From: an uncultured Flavobacteriaceae bacterium
GTDB lineage: Bacteria > Bacteroidota > Bacteroidia > Flavobacteriales > Flavobacteriaceae
Direction of reading: 5' to 3'
DNA length: 64,000 nt
Assembly: GCA_947494715.1 (NCBI GenBank)
Contig: CANLWG010000007.1
Span: 1-64,000, forward strand
Shown: positions 33,403 to 41,820 of the stretch, one piece after another
How positions within the stretch are numbered: the first letter of the stretch is position 1
How the letters are laid out: each line of letters opens with the position of its first letter
The notes under the pieces: model-generated
The model's database searches: none
Told to the model about the DNA's origin: nothing
The model's input: the letters and a program-made list of their open reading frames with translations, nothing else
Made by a program: the position numbers and the translations under genes

Positions 33403-33888
33403 TCAAGGGCGATGTTCCTTTAGCAGGTATTCGATCTTATCATAAACTAGGTGATTTTCCCAACCTCTATATAGTAAATAATTTGCTAGTTTTCTCCGCT
33501 TTTCCTGAGGGCTTTTCCCGGTCAATTGTTTCGCCTTTTTTTTTGCTAGGGTGTCCAAAGTCCTTGCATAGTCCTTACCATCAATTTCTTGGAGTGCCGC
33601 TTGTATAATATAGTTGGAAATATTGCGTAGTTTCAGTTCATTTATGATACGGTTTCTTCCCCATTTTTTTATGGTAAACTTTCCACGGGCAAAGCTTTTG
33701 GCAAAACGCTCTTCATTAAGGTAATTCTCCAAAATTAAATGGGCCACAATTTGATCTATAGCCTCAGGAATCATACACATTTCTTTTAACTTGGATACAA
33801 CTTCCTTATGACAACGCTCCTGATAGGCACAATAACGCTCTAGTTTTTTAGTAACTTCAAGGAGGGTATGAGTATGATTAAAAAGCAT
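33403..33888 (-). CDS. recX: Regulatory protein RecX
   Basis: Inhibitor and modulator of RecA filaments. The 161 residues are all-helical, made of three tandem three-helix repeats, with CAYQERCHKEVVSKLKEM, YLNEERFAKSFARGKFTIKK and KKAKQLTGKSPQEKRRKLANY as recognisable repeats. The length is normal. It follows the rng gene after a terminator, so it is probably transcribed mainly from its own promoter. Confidence 0.9.
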   Translation of the reverse strand: MLFNHTHTLLEVTKKLERYCAYQERCHKEVVSKLKEMCMIPEAIDQIVAHLILENYLNEERFAKSFARGKFTIKKWGRNRIINELKLRNISNYIIQAALQEIDGKDYARTLDTLAKKKAKQLTGKSPQEKRRKLANYLLYRGWENHLVYDKIEYLLKEHRP

Positions 33889-33906
33889 TCAGCAAAAATA
33901 ATAAAC

Positions 33907-33940
33907 AAAAAAAGCGACCCCAAATCGGGATCGCTTTTTT
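33907..33940 (-). terminator. Terminator of rng
   Basis: Read on the minus strand, the rng stop codon is followed at once by an A run, the stem GCGATCCC/GGGGTCGC (one bulged A) and a run of seven T. The flanks would also allow it to act on the plus strand. Confidence 0.85.
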
Positions 33941-35486
33941 AATAAATGGTTTTACCGTCCTTATTCTTAAAACGATATTCTAGATACGTATAAGCATCTC
34001 TTGGTTGTATTTTTATCCATTTTTTATGCTCCAAGAACCACTTGGTGCGCATTGAAGGAAAACCTTTGGAAAGGTATGCCGCAATAAATGGATGAATGTT
34101 CAGCGTAATGCTGTTATCCTTTGCCGGTCCTTTCAGAAGTTTTTCCAAATCGGAATTTATCCGGTCTATCAGAACTATTGGGGCTTCAACCTCTTGACCG
34201 TTGCCATTAGGATTTTCCTCAGTAGTTTTAATATTCATTTCTGGCCTTACCCGTTGTCGTGTAATCTGGACAAGACCGAATTTACTAGGCGGCAAAATCT
34301 TATGCTTGGCCCGATCGTCTTTCATCTCATCTCTAAGATGGTCAAAAAGTTTACGCCTGTGTGGCGCCTTTACCATATCAATGAAGTCTATGACAATAAT
34401 GCCGCCCATATCCCGCAGACGCAGTTGTCTCGCAATTTCAGAGGCTGCCAAAAGGTTTACCTCCAAGGCCGTATCCTCCTGATTCTTGGCTTTGTTCGAT
34501 CGGTTGCCACTGTTTACATCAATGACGTGCAAGGCTTCCGTATGCTCTATGATTAGATATGCTCCCTTGCTCATAGAGGCCGTCCTGCCAAAAGAGGTTT
34601 TAATTTGCCTTTCTATTCCAAATTTTTCAAAAACAGGAACGGATGAATTATAAAGCTTCACAATGGATTCCTTTCCCGGTGCAATTTCCTGTACGTAGTC
34701 CTGAATTTGTCCGTAAAGCGTTTCGTCGTCAACATGGATTCCCGTAAAGGAGTCATTGAAAACATCCCGAAGTATGCTTGAGGCTCTGTTGAGCTCTACC
34801 AATACTTTTGAGGGCGTTCGCGCTCTATACAATTTTTTACACATTGCCGACCATTTGTTCAGCAAGTTTTCTAGATCTTTGTCCAGCTCTGCCACTTTTT
34901 TGCCTTCTGCAACTGTTCGGATTATGACCCCGAAACCTTTGGGCTTAATGCTTTTTACAAGTCTCTTAAGCCTATCTTTTTCTTCATTGCTCCCTATCTT
35001 TTGAGAGACGGAAACTCGATCTGAAAAAGGTACCATTACCAGATATCGCCCGGCTATGGAAAGCTCGGAACTTATCCTTGGGCCTTTGGTAGAAATAGGT
35101 TCCTTAACAATTTGCACCAACAAGGATTGATTGGATTTGATAACATCATTGATGCTACCATGTTTGTCAATGTCCTTTTCAAATGGAAAGTTTTTCAGGG
35201 AGTAGTCCCTTAGTTTTCCAGTGCTCACCTTTTTGATAAACTTTAGCATGGAAGAAAGCTGTGGTCCCAGGTCATGGTAATGCAAAAAAGCATCCTTTTC
35301 ATAACCTACGTTTACAAAGGCAGCGTTAAGGCCGGTTACGGGCTTACGCACCTTGGCCAAAAAAATGTCCCCAACGGAAAAGTCGTTGTTGTCCTCTTCT
35401 TTGTGCAATTCAGTGAGCTTCCCATCCTTAAGCAAGGCAAAATCGACGGCATCGGAACTAGATCTTACGATTAATTCTCTATTCAC
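33939..35486 (-). CDS. rng: Ribonuclease G/E family endoribonuclease
   Basis: Endoribonuclease of the RNase E/G family, acting in rRNA processing and mRNA decay. The 515 residues run from MNRELIVRSSSDAVDFALL through an S1 RNA-binding domain (about 35-130: DIFLAKVRKPVTGLNAAFVN), a sensor region and the catalytic metal site (HVIDVNSGNRS; GGIIVIDFIDM). The length is that of RNase G; the long disordered degradosome tail of RNase E is absent. In this phylum it is commonly followed or preceded by the HU gene, as here. Confidence 0.96.
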   Translation of the reverse strand: MNRELIVRSSSDAVDFALLKDGKLTELHKEEDNNDFSVGDIFLAKVRKPVTGLNAAFVNVGYEKDAFLHYHDLGPQLSSMLKFIKKVSTGKLRDYSLKNFPFEKDIDKHGSINDVIKSNQSLLVQIVKEPISTKGPRISSELSIAGRYLVMVPFSDRVSVSQKIGSNEEKDRLKRLVKSIKPKGFGVIIRTVAEGKKVAELDKDLENLLNKWSAMCKKLYRARTPSKVLVELNRASSILRDVFNDSFTGIHVDDETLYGQIQDYVQEIAPGKESIVKLYNSSVPVFEKFGIERQIKTSFGRTASMSKGAYLIIEHTEALHVIDVNSGNRSNKAKNQEDTALEVNLLAASEIARQLRLRDMGGIIVIDFIDMVKAPHRRKLFDHLRDEMKDDRAKHKILPPSKFGLVQITRQRVRPEMNIKTTEENPNGNGQEVEAPIVLIDRINSDLEKLLKGPAKDNSITLNIHPFIAAYLSKGFPSMRTKWFLEHKKWIKIQPRDAYTYLEYRFKNKDGKTIY

Positions 35487-35609
35487 CTGATTTTATTTAT
35501 AGCCATCCGTAGAATACCGGATGTGCTGATTGAACAATAATTAAAACAGGTTGTACAAACCCGTCGAAATTCTTTTTAGAATTTCTATGTCAATGAACGT
35601 ATTAAAACG

Positions 35610-35636
35610 AAAAAGTAGTCGCAAAAACTACTTTTT
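35610..35636 (-). terminator. Terminator after the 29-codon gene
   Basis: On the minus strand, stem AAAAAGTAGT/ACTACTTTTT with a 7-base loop. Its 5' arm overlaps the last codons and the stop of the small basic gene. It separates the HU unit from rng. Confidence 0.8.
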
Positions 35637-35717
35637 CTTGTGTCGGTTTGCTCTCCTACGCTTTTTGCGTTTATGGGTAGCAACCTTATGTCTTTTTCGT
35701 TTTTTACCACTCGGCAT
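35628..35717 (-). CDS. 29-residue very basic protein, ribosomal bS22/mS38-like
   Basis: A 29-codon gene starting MPSGKKRKRHKVATHKRKKR and ending RANRHKKK; about two thirds of its residues are Lys, Arg or His. It resembles the tiny COX24/AURKAIP1 (mS38, bS22) type of small-subunit ribosomal protein, which also consists of a short Lys/Arg helix. The gene has a strong Shine-Dalgarno AAGGAG placed 6 bases before the ATG, which is rare in Bacteroidota, and a terminator right after it. It lies 24 bp after the HU gene. Existence is well supported by start, spacing and terminator; the family call is by resemblance only. Confidence 0.78.
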   Translation of the reverse strand: MPSGKKRKRHKVATHKRKKRRRANRHKKK

Positions 35718-35741
35718 AGAGTTCTCCTTTTAATTGATTTG

Positions 35742-36032
35742 TTATTTTACCTGAACGTTGCTTTTAACCCCTTCTACAAAAACTTTTGCGGGCTTGAATG
35801 CCGGAATGTTGTGGGCCGGTATCTTTATAGTGGTATTTTTGGAGATATTTCTGCCTGTTTTTTCGGCTCTGGTCTTGATAATAAAACTTCCAAAACCTCT
35901 CAAGTAAACATTGTCCCCGCTTTCCAATGAGGATTTCACTTCTTCCATAAAGGATTCTACAGTGGCTTGGACATCTCCCTTTTCAATTCCCAGTTTGTCT
36001 GAGATTTTCGCTACAATTTCAGCTTTCGTCAT
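35742..36032 (-). CDS. hup: HU family DNA-binding protein
   Basis: Histone-like dimeric DNA-bending protein, 96 residues. MTKAEIVAKISDKLGIEKGDVQATVESFMEEVK forms the helical part, and LRGFGSFIIKTRAEKTGRN leads into the beta-arm with ISKNTTIKIPAHNIPAFKPAK. It keeps the proline that intercalates at DNA kinks. It heads a short minus-strand operon with the 29-codon basic gene, divergent from mutY. Confidence 0.96.
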   Translation of the reverse strand: MTKAEIVAKISDKLGIEKGDVQATVESFMEEVKSSLESGDNVYLRGFGSFIIKTRAEKTGRNISKNTTIKIPAHNIPAFKPAKVFVEGVKSNVQVK

Positions 36033-36070
36033 CTTTAATAATTAGATTTTCAGTATGTTTTTTCGGCTTG

Positions 36071-36078
36071 CAAATATA
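36071..36078 (-). promoter_or_regulatory. -7 element of the HU promoter
   Basis: On the minus strand this reads TATATTTG, a perfect TAnnTTTG match, 38 bp upstream of the HU start. No clear -33 box. Confidence 0.5.
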
Positions 36079-36132
36079 TAAATTAAATTGAATCTTTCCC
36101 CTTAACGAGCTAATTTTAAGTATATAAACAGC

Positions 36133-36140
36133 TACTTTTG
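36133..36140 (+). promoter_or_regulatory. -7 element of the mutY promoter
   Basis: TACTTTTG matches TAnnTTTG and lies 19 bp before the mutY ATG; a weak TTTT element lies about 16 bp upstream of it. Confidence 0.5.
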
Positions 36141-36159
36141 CACATTAGTATTTACATAA

Positions 36160-37203
36160 ATGTCTTTTTCCCAAAAAATTCTTCATTGGTATTCAGAAAA
36201 TAAACGAAGCTTGCCTTGGAGAAGCACACGAGATCCCTATAAAATTTGGCTTTCGGAAATCATTCTCCAGCAAACGCGGGTTGTACAAGGAGAACCTTAT
36301 TATCTGAAATTTGTTGAAAATTTCCCCAATGTACAAGATTTGGCCAATGCATCCGAAGAAAGGGTTTTGAAGCTTTGGCAGGGATTGGGTTATTATTCCA
36401 GAGCACGCAATTTGCATGCAACTGCCAAGACCGTGGTAAAGGAGTATGGAGGCCGTTTTCCCGATTCCTATGATGAGCTTTTGAAACTTAAGGGTGTTGG
36501 GGATTATACGGCCAGTGCTATAGCATCCATTTGTTTTGATGAGCCACGGCCGGTTGTGGATGGAAATGTATATCGTGTTCTTGCCCGTTACTTTGGGGTA
36601 GCTATTCCCATCAACATTACTAAAGGGATAAAATATTTTAAGCAACTGGCCATAGAAGTCATGGACGGGAAAAATATAAGGGATTATAACCAGGGGATTA
36701 TGGAATTTGGGGCCATACAATGTGCTCCTAAAAAGCCATATTGCCTACTTTGCCCATTAAATGAAAGTTGTTCGGCATTAAAAAAGAATTTGGTACAAAC
36801 ATTGCCCATAAAAGAAAATAGGACTAAGGTTAGAAAAAGAAATTTCAATTATTTGGTATGGTTGGACCCAAATAACAAAACGAGATTAAGTCAGCGAAAA
36901 GGTAAAGGGATATGGCAAAACCTTTGGGAGTTCCCCCTTTTGGAATCGGAAAATGAATTAAACGAGAAAGAGGTGAGGAAGGAGTTAAATGAAATAGTGT
37001 CCGGTGATTCCTTCCGATTATTTTTGTATAATGAATCATCAATAGTACATAAACTCTCTCACCAACATCTATATACTAAATTTTGGATCATAGAGAGTAA
37101 TGCTAAGCTAGAGAACGGTTTTTCATTGGAAGACTTGGAAAGTTATCCCGTTCCGGTTTTAATTTCGGATTTCATAAAAGCATTCAAAAATTCGTATTTT
37201 TGA
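36160..37203 (+). CDS. mutY: A/G-specific adenine glycosylase MutY
   Basis: Removes adenine mispaired with 8-oxoguanine. The 347 residues have the helix-hairpin-helix glycosylase core (LPWRSTRDPYKIWLSEIILQ with the catalytic glutamate position, then LLKLKGVGDYTASAIASI and PVVDGNVYRVLARYFG with the catalytic aspartate), the 4Fe-4S cluster C188-x6-C195-x2-C198-x5-C204, and a C-terminal MutT-like domain that recognises oxoG. Followed by ssb after 28 bp. Confidence 0.96.
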   Translation: MSFSQKILHWYSENKRSLPWRSTRDPYKIWLSEIILQQTRVVQGEPYYLKFVENFPNVQDLANASEERVLKLWQGLGYYSRARNLHATAKTVVKEYGGRFPDSYDELLKLKGVGDYTASAIASICFDEPRPVVDGNVYRVLARYFGVAIPINITKGIKYFKQLAIEVMDGKNIRDYNQGIMEFGAIQCAPKKPYCLLCPLNESCSALKKNLVQTLPIKENRTKVRKRNFNYLVWLDPNNKTRLSQRKGKGIWQNLWEFPLLESENELNEKEVRKELNEIVSGDSFRLFLYNESSIVHKLSHQHLYTKFWIIESNAKLENGFSLEDLESYPVPVLISDFIKAFKNSYF

Positions 37204-37231
37204 TTTCAATCCAGAAACATAATATAAGAGC

Positions 37232-37702
37232 ATGAGCGGAACGTTGAATAAAGTGATGTTAATAGGGCATTTGGGCGATGAAGTTAAAATGCACTATTTT
37301 GAAGGAGGCGGTTGCATAGGTAGGTTTCCAATTGCTACCAATGAGACATATACCAATAGACAAACCGGTGAAAAGGTAACTAATACCGAATGGCATAATA
37401 TTGTTGTTCGTAACAAGGCCGCTGAGATTTGCGAAAAATACTTGAGTAAAGGAGATAAGGTATATGTGGAAGGCCGATTAAAAACACGTCAATGGCAAGG
37501 TGAAGATGGTAATACCCGTTATTCTACGGAAATACAGGTTCAGGATTTTACCTTCCTTTCCACCAAAAGCGAAAGTATGTCCAATGTACAATCAAATACC
37601 CCTCAGGAACAAAAGCCTGTTTCTGCCAACCCAGGAGCAAAGCCTATTGAAAATATCGCTCACGTAAGTGAACCGGAACCGGATGACGACTTACCTTTTT
37701 AG
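37232..37702 (+). CDS. ssb: Single-stranded DNA-binding protein
   Basis: SSB of replication and repair, 156 residues. An OB-fold occupies about 1-110 (LNKVMLIGHLGDEVKM; TEWHNIVVRNKAAEICEKYL; VEGRLKTRQWQGEDGNTRY), a Gln/Pro-rich linker follows, and the acidic tip ends DDDLPF, the contact peptide for partner proteins. A TATTTTTG -7-like element sits 30 bp upstream within the end of mutY. It leads into gldE-gldD, an arrangement seen in other gliding Flavobacteria. Confidence 0.97.
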   Translation: MSGTLNKVMLIGHLGDEVKMHYFEGGGCIGRFPIATNETYTNRQTGEKVTNTEWHNIVVRNKAAEICEKYLSKGDKVYVEGRLKTRQWQGEDGNTRYSTEIQVQDFTFLSTKSESMSNVQSNTPQEQKPVSANPGAKPIENIAHVSEPEPDDDLPF

Positions 37703-37727
37703 GGAATTCAAAATAAAATCGTGACTG

Positions 37728-39056
37728 TTGGATCCTGACCCCCATAGTTTATTTCTTAGTTTTATAGTTTTTGATAGTGCACTGGCACTGAAGTTAGGTA
37801 TTCTTATAGTCTTGCTGATTTGTTCCGCTCTCATTTCAGGTGCAGAGGTGGCCCTTTTTGGACTCTCCCAAACGGATATAAACGAAATTGCGGAGAATAA
37901 AACGGGCAAAGGCACTATAATTGTTGGTCTATTGGAGCGTCCCAAGAAACTATTGGCGACCATTCTTATTGCCAACAATACCATTAACATAGGGATAGTG
38001 CTTTTATTCAATAGTATTGGGGATACACTCTTCTCTAATATAGACCAGGTTTGGCTGGGTTTCATTTCTGCGCGTTTTTTATTGGAAGTGATTGTGGCCA
38101 CATTCTTGATCCTAATGTTCGGTGAAATCCTTCCCAAGGTCTATGCCAATAGAAATCGGATGCAATTTTCACATTTCATGGCCTATCCGCTCAAGGTGCT
38201 TGATTTTCTTTTCTCACCATTGAGCTTTCCCATGCGTTCTGGCACCATATTTCTATATAATAAATTGGGCAAACAAAAGTCCAGTTTGAGTGTGGATCAC
38301 CTCTCTCAGGCATTGGAACTTACTTCGGAAGGCGATACGACCAAAGAAGAACAAAAAATATTACAGGGCATCGTATCATTCGGAAATACGGATACCAAAC
38401 AGGTAATGCGTCCGCGTATCGATATTTTCGCCTTGAGCGAGGAGATGAAGTTTACCGAAGTCCTTGAGGAAATAAAGAAGAACGGCTATTCCCGTATTCC
38501 AGTTTTTTCGGAGCATATGGACAATGTATTGGGGGTACTATATGTAAAAGATTTGTTACCTTATATAGACAGGAAAAATTTCAATTGGATATCTCTGATA
38601 CGTGAGCCTTATTTTGTGCCGGAAAACAAAAAATTGGATGATCTTTTGCTGGAATTCCAAGACAAAAAAAACCATTTGGCCATTGTTGTGGACGAATATG
38701 GAGGTACTTCCGGCATCGTGACCTTGGAGGATATCATCGAAGAGATCGTTGGGGATATCAGTGATGAATTTGATGATGAGGATTTGGTGTTTTCCAAGTT
38801 GGATGATTATAATTATGTTTTTGAGGGCAAGACCACGCTAAAGGATTTTTACCGGGTGATCAAAATAGCGGAAGAAGAACTTTTTGAGGAGAACAAGGGA
38901 GAATCCGAAACTATCGCCGGCTTTGTTTTGGAAATAGCAGGAAATTTTCCCAAGAAAGGAGAAAAGGTTCTCTTTGAGGAATACCAATTTGTGGTCGAAA
39001 GCTTGGATAAAAAACGATTGAAACAAATAAAAGTTACGCTTCCCCATGAGAAATAA
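37728..39056 (+). CDS. gldE: Gliding motility-associated protein GldE
   Basis: A 442-residue membrane protein of the CorC/CNNM (DUF21-CBS) family. N-terminal DUF21 with about four membrane segments (ALISGAEVALFGLSQTDINE; VVATFLILMFGEILPKVYA), two CBS domains (about 210-330: TDTKQVMRPRIDIFALSEEM; HLAIVVDEYGGTSGIVTLED) and a C-terminal CorC/HlyC domain. The start is TTG at 37728; a stop lies two codons upstream in frame. Its pairing with gldD identifies it as GldE. It overlaps gldD by 11 bp. Confidence 0.94.
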   Translation: MDPDPHSLFLSFIVFDSALALKLGILIVLLICSALISGAEVALFGLSQTDINEIAENKTGKGTIIVGLLERPKKLLATILIANNTINIGIVLLFNSIGDTLFSNIDQVWLGFISARFLLEVIVATFLILMFGEILPKVYANRNRMQFSHFMAYPLKVLDFLFSPLSFPMRSGTIFLYNKLGKQKSSLSVDHLSQALELTSEGDTTKEEQKILQGIVSFGNTDTKQVMRPRIDIFALSEEMKFTEVLEEIKKNGYSRIPVFSEHMDNVLGVLYVKDLLPYIDRKNFNWISLIREPYFVPENKKLDDLLLEFQDKKNHLAIVVDEYGGTSGIVTLEDIIEEIVGDISDEFDDEDLVFSKLDDYNYVFEGKTTLKDFYRVIKIAEEELFEENKGESETIAGFVLEIAGNFPKKGEKVLFEEYQFVVESLDKKRLKQIKVTLPHEK

Positions 39057-39603
39057 ATTTGGTTTTTTGGCTTTTGCGATGATTCTCTTGGGTATGGGTT
39101 GCAAGGAGAACGTTATTCCCAAGCCCAAAGCCATGTTACGATTGGAATATCCGGATTTTGAAACAGAGAATTTGGAAACGAAGAATTTTCAATTCCAATA
39201 CAATACCATGGCCCGATTAAAAAATGAAGGGAACAATTCACTTACGCTGGACTATCCAAAGATCAAAGGCTCCATTTTTATTACCTATAAAGAAGTAAAC
39301 AATAATTTAGGGAAGTTGCTTTCCGATGCCCAAAAACTATCGTATGAACATGTCGTAAAGGCAGATGGCATAGAGGCCAATGAATTCTTAAATCCCGAGG
39401 AACGGGTTTTTGGAATGTTCTATGAAGTTAGTGGCAACGCGGCATCCCAAGCTCAATTTTATGTTACGGATAGTACCACGCATTTTGTCACAGGATCGCT
39501 CTATTTTTATGCAAAACCCAACTATGATTCCATTTATCCCGCAGCGGCCTACCTACAGAAGGACATTCGCAGAATCATGGAAACCCTAAGATGGAAGGAG
39601 TAG
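39046..39603 (+). CDS. gldD: Gliding motility lipoprotein GldD
   Basis: A 185-residue lipoprotein needed for gliding and type IX secretion in Flavobacterium. The signal peptide ends with the lipobox LGMGC (C19). Family pieces are PKPKAMLRLEYPDFETENLE, ISVTYK-like IFITYKEVNNNLGKLL, YEVSGNAASQAQFYVTDST and YFYAKPNYDSIYPAAAYLQKD. It overlaps the end of gldE, so they are translationally coupled. Confidence 0.95.
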   Translation: MRNKFGFLAFAMILLGMGCKENVIPKPKAMLRLEYPDFETENLETKNFQFQYNTMARLKNEGNNSLTLDYPKIKGSIFITYKEVNNNLGKLLSDAQKLSYEHVVKADGIEANEFLNPEERVFGMFYEVSGNAASQAQFYVTDSTTHFVTGSLYFYAKPNYDSIYPAAAYLQKDIRRIMETLRWKE

Positions 39604-39665
39604 CTCCAAACGTCGAAAATTTGTTCGCTCTTTTTGGCTAAGGGCCTTTGGAGTTTTATCAGCTC

Positions 39666-40088
39666 CTACTTTTTCAATACTGCTTCCGCACGCTCTATGC
39701 TGGAATTGATTTCCTCCCGAAGGGCCTTTACCTTTTCCTCCTCCTCATTCAACCATTTTTGCTTTTGTTCCGTAAGTGCTTTTCCGTTAAGGATTTCATC
39801 GGAATCAAAACGATCTCCAAAACCTCTCATCCAGTCCATCATACTTTGATGTGAAGCCTGTAGGTCCTTCATTGCCTTTTCATATTGCATTCCCATTTCC
39901 GTGGAATCCACTTTTGGTTTTAACTCCGCTACCAATTTACCTATGGTGCCCATTTTGGGCATTACTTCATCATGAATGGCCATGACTTTTTCCATCTGAT
40001 CGGTATTTGGATTTGCGATTGATTTTTTATCTTCTTTGCAGGACATCGCCATAACCAAAACGGCAAATAAAAAAATTGTTCTTCTCAT
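39666..40088 (-). CDS. Small helical lipoprotein
   Basis: A 140-residue lipoprotein with signal peptide and lipobox MAMSC (C17). The mature part is polar and almost entirely helical, rich in Lys, Glu and Met (HDEVMPKMGTIGKLVAELK; EQKQKWLNEEEEKVKALREE), with a coiled-coil end. Proteins of this kind, sometimes labelled viral A-type inclusion-like, are common in Flavobacteria. No function is known. On the minus strand a TATATTTG -7 element lies at 40101-40108. Confidence 0.8.
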   Translation of the reverse strand: MRRTIFLFAVLVMAMSCKEDKKSIANPNTDQMEKVMAIHDEVMPKMGTIGKLVAELKPKVDSTEMGMQYEKAMKDLQASHQSMMDWMRGFGDRFDSDEILNGKALTEQKQKWLNEEEEKVKALREEINSSIERAEAVLKK

Positions 40089-40178
40089 TTTTGTTTTTTA
40101 CAAATATAAACCATTCCTATCATGGAAACCATAGGTACACCTTGACAGAAATGGTCTAAATCATTGGTTAAAATTTAA

Positions 40179-41204
40179 TTATTTGAATGCATACTGCAAC
40201 CCTAAGGTCATGGTTTCCTTGTTCTTCAATTGTACCCCATTTAAATCTTGGTACAATGGAAAAGCAAATTCAAAACCAACCCGAAGGTTTTTTAACGGGC
40301 CGTTCGGCACATAGGTGTTAAACCCTATTCCAGAGTTTAAATAGTTCCCTCCGGAATTATCGGTATCCGCTGTTATAACCATCATGGGGTTTAAATTTGG
40401 ATCTATCCCTTCTATTTCACTAACCAACAGTCCTTCCAAGCGTAAAGAAAAGCTTAACCAATCAGTTGCTTTGGCGGCCAACCAATTGTTCAAACTATAA
40501 CGATTTCCATAACGGTATTCCCTATCATTTTCCCCAAAGCGGAAAACACCTCGCAATTGACCTCCATAGGATAGAATGTTTCCCTGGCACAGATAGGTCA
40601 ATGCCAAATTTGTGTCAAAAGTACCGCTTCCAATCTGCATAGGATAGGGCAATTCCACCTCATTAGGTGAAGATGCAGGTGTAACATCACTTTCCGTAAT
40701 GCTCCCAGTAGGGATGGAAAACCCTAATTGTGCATGCATCGTCTGTCTATTTTTATTGAAGAATTTGTAAAGTCCGGAAATTTGGATGTCACCCAATCCC
40801 GAAGCTTCAGTAGTGAACATGCCGCCCATGCGAGTTATATGGTCCATCTCCATGGACAGATAGTTGAACATGGCCATTAAAGTGATTCTGTCACTTGGAG
40901 CGTACATGGCACCTAACATATGCATATTCATAGGCATTTGGGTAGGGGTTACCATATAATCGGCCAAGGCATCGTCAAAAGAGGCATCATCGCTCCCCTG
41001 CTTTAAATCCTCCATGTTCATATACATGTATCGGTAGCTGAACATCCATTCACCTTTGCCGTGCATATGGTCTCCCATTACCGGGATAGGGGCGTGTCCG
41101 TCCGGTCTGCCCGCGGACCATTTTTCGTTGTTCGTACTATTAGTTTCTTGAGCGCAAAGCGTTATTGTTACCATTGTTAGAATGGTAGATATATATATTT
41201 TCAC
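40179..41204 (-). CDS. Met/His-rich outer-membrane protein, possibly copper-related
   Basis: A 341-residue beta-barrel protein with signal peptide (1-18, ending LCA) and a typical C-terminal strand (TMTLGLQYAFK). It resembles the MetA-pathway/transporter-type outer-membrane family. The first 140 mature residues are unusually rich in Met and His: VMGDHMHGKGEWMFSYRY, MYMNMEDLK, TQMPMNMHMLGAMYAP, MEMDHITRMGGMF. Such Met/His clusters bind Cu(I) in copper proteins. The next gene upstream (CxGKC protein) lies 82 bp away on the same strand, so the two may form a copper-handling unit; this is inferred. Confidence 0.78.
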   Translation of the reverse strand: MKIYISTILTMVTITLCAQETNSTNNEKWSAGRPDGHAPIPVMGDHMHGKGEWMFSYRYMYMNMEDLKQGSDDASFDDALADYMVTPTQMPMNMHMLGAMYAPSDRITLMAMFNYLSMEMDHITRMGGMFTTEASGLGDIQISGLYKFFNKNRQTMHAQLGFSIPTGSITESDVTPASSPNEVELPYPMQIGSGTFDTNLALTYLCQGNILSYGGQLRGVFRFGENDREYRYGNRYSLNNWLAAKATDWLSFSLRLEGLLVSEIEGIDPNLNPMMVITADTDNSGGNYLNSGIGFNTYVPNGPLKNLRVGFEFAFPLYQDLNGVQLKNKETMTLGLQYAFK

Positions 41205-41286
41205 GGATGTTATTTTAAATTTTTGGAAATAAGTAATGGGCAGGTCTATTGCCTATTATCAGACTTGAACCTGCAAAAAAAAGAAA

Positions 41287-41667
41287 CTAAACACTAAGGC
41301 TAGGCGGACGAAAGCTAAAGTCGCTATACAGAAAGCTGTAGTTATTACTATAATGAAGAACTGAAGCACCTTTGGGGGTTTCAGTTTTTTGAATAGGTAT
41401 GGCGAGAACATCAATAAAACCAATGGGGTATTCTTCCATGGCTATTTTTGGGAGATTCTGTTTTTTCTCCTCGTTCTGTTCGTTGAGTTTTTGCATTAGG
41501 TAGCACTTCCCATTACATTGCATTTCTACCTTGTCCTTATTGATACAAAGAAATTGAGCAATGTAGTCTTGATCTACTACATATTCAAATAAAGGAAACA
41601 CAGGACGTAGCATGGCCAAGACATAGAGAAAAACAAAAAATGAGGCCCAAAAAGCTTTCAAGTCCAT
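41287..41667 (-). CDS. Membrane protein with CxGKC motif
   Basis: A short protein of about 126 residues from the ATG at 41667 (MDLKAFWASFFVF), or 143 from 41718. One hydrophobic N-terminal segment (AFWASFFVFLYVLAMLRPVFPL) precedes a soluble part with the cysteine motif MQCNGKCYLMQKLNEQ. Small proteins of this type occur beside copper- or haem-related receptors in Flavobacteria, as I recall, and here it neighbours the Met/His-rich barrel protein. The cysteine pair suggests metal or thiol chemistry. Function unknown. Confidence 0.68.
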   Translation of the reverse strand: MDLKAFWASFFVFLYVLAMLRPVFPLFEYVVDQDYIAQFLCINKDKVEMQCNGKCYLMQKLNEQNEEKKQNLPKIAMEEYPIGFIDVLAIPIQKTETPKGASVLHYSNNYSFLYSDFSFRPPSLSV

Positions 41668-41820
41668 TGGTTTTTGCAAAGTTAGGTGATGAAAATTTTT
41701 TAGAGTGTTTTTTGTCATAAAAATTCATTTCATGATTCTTGGAAATTTTTGGTAGGTAACTGTAACAATTTTTTCGCCCCGCAGTCTTTAATATATTGGA
41801 AGAAAACAACGATAAAACCT

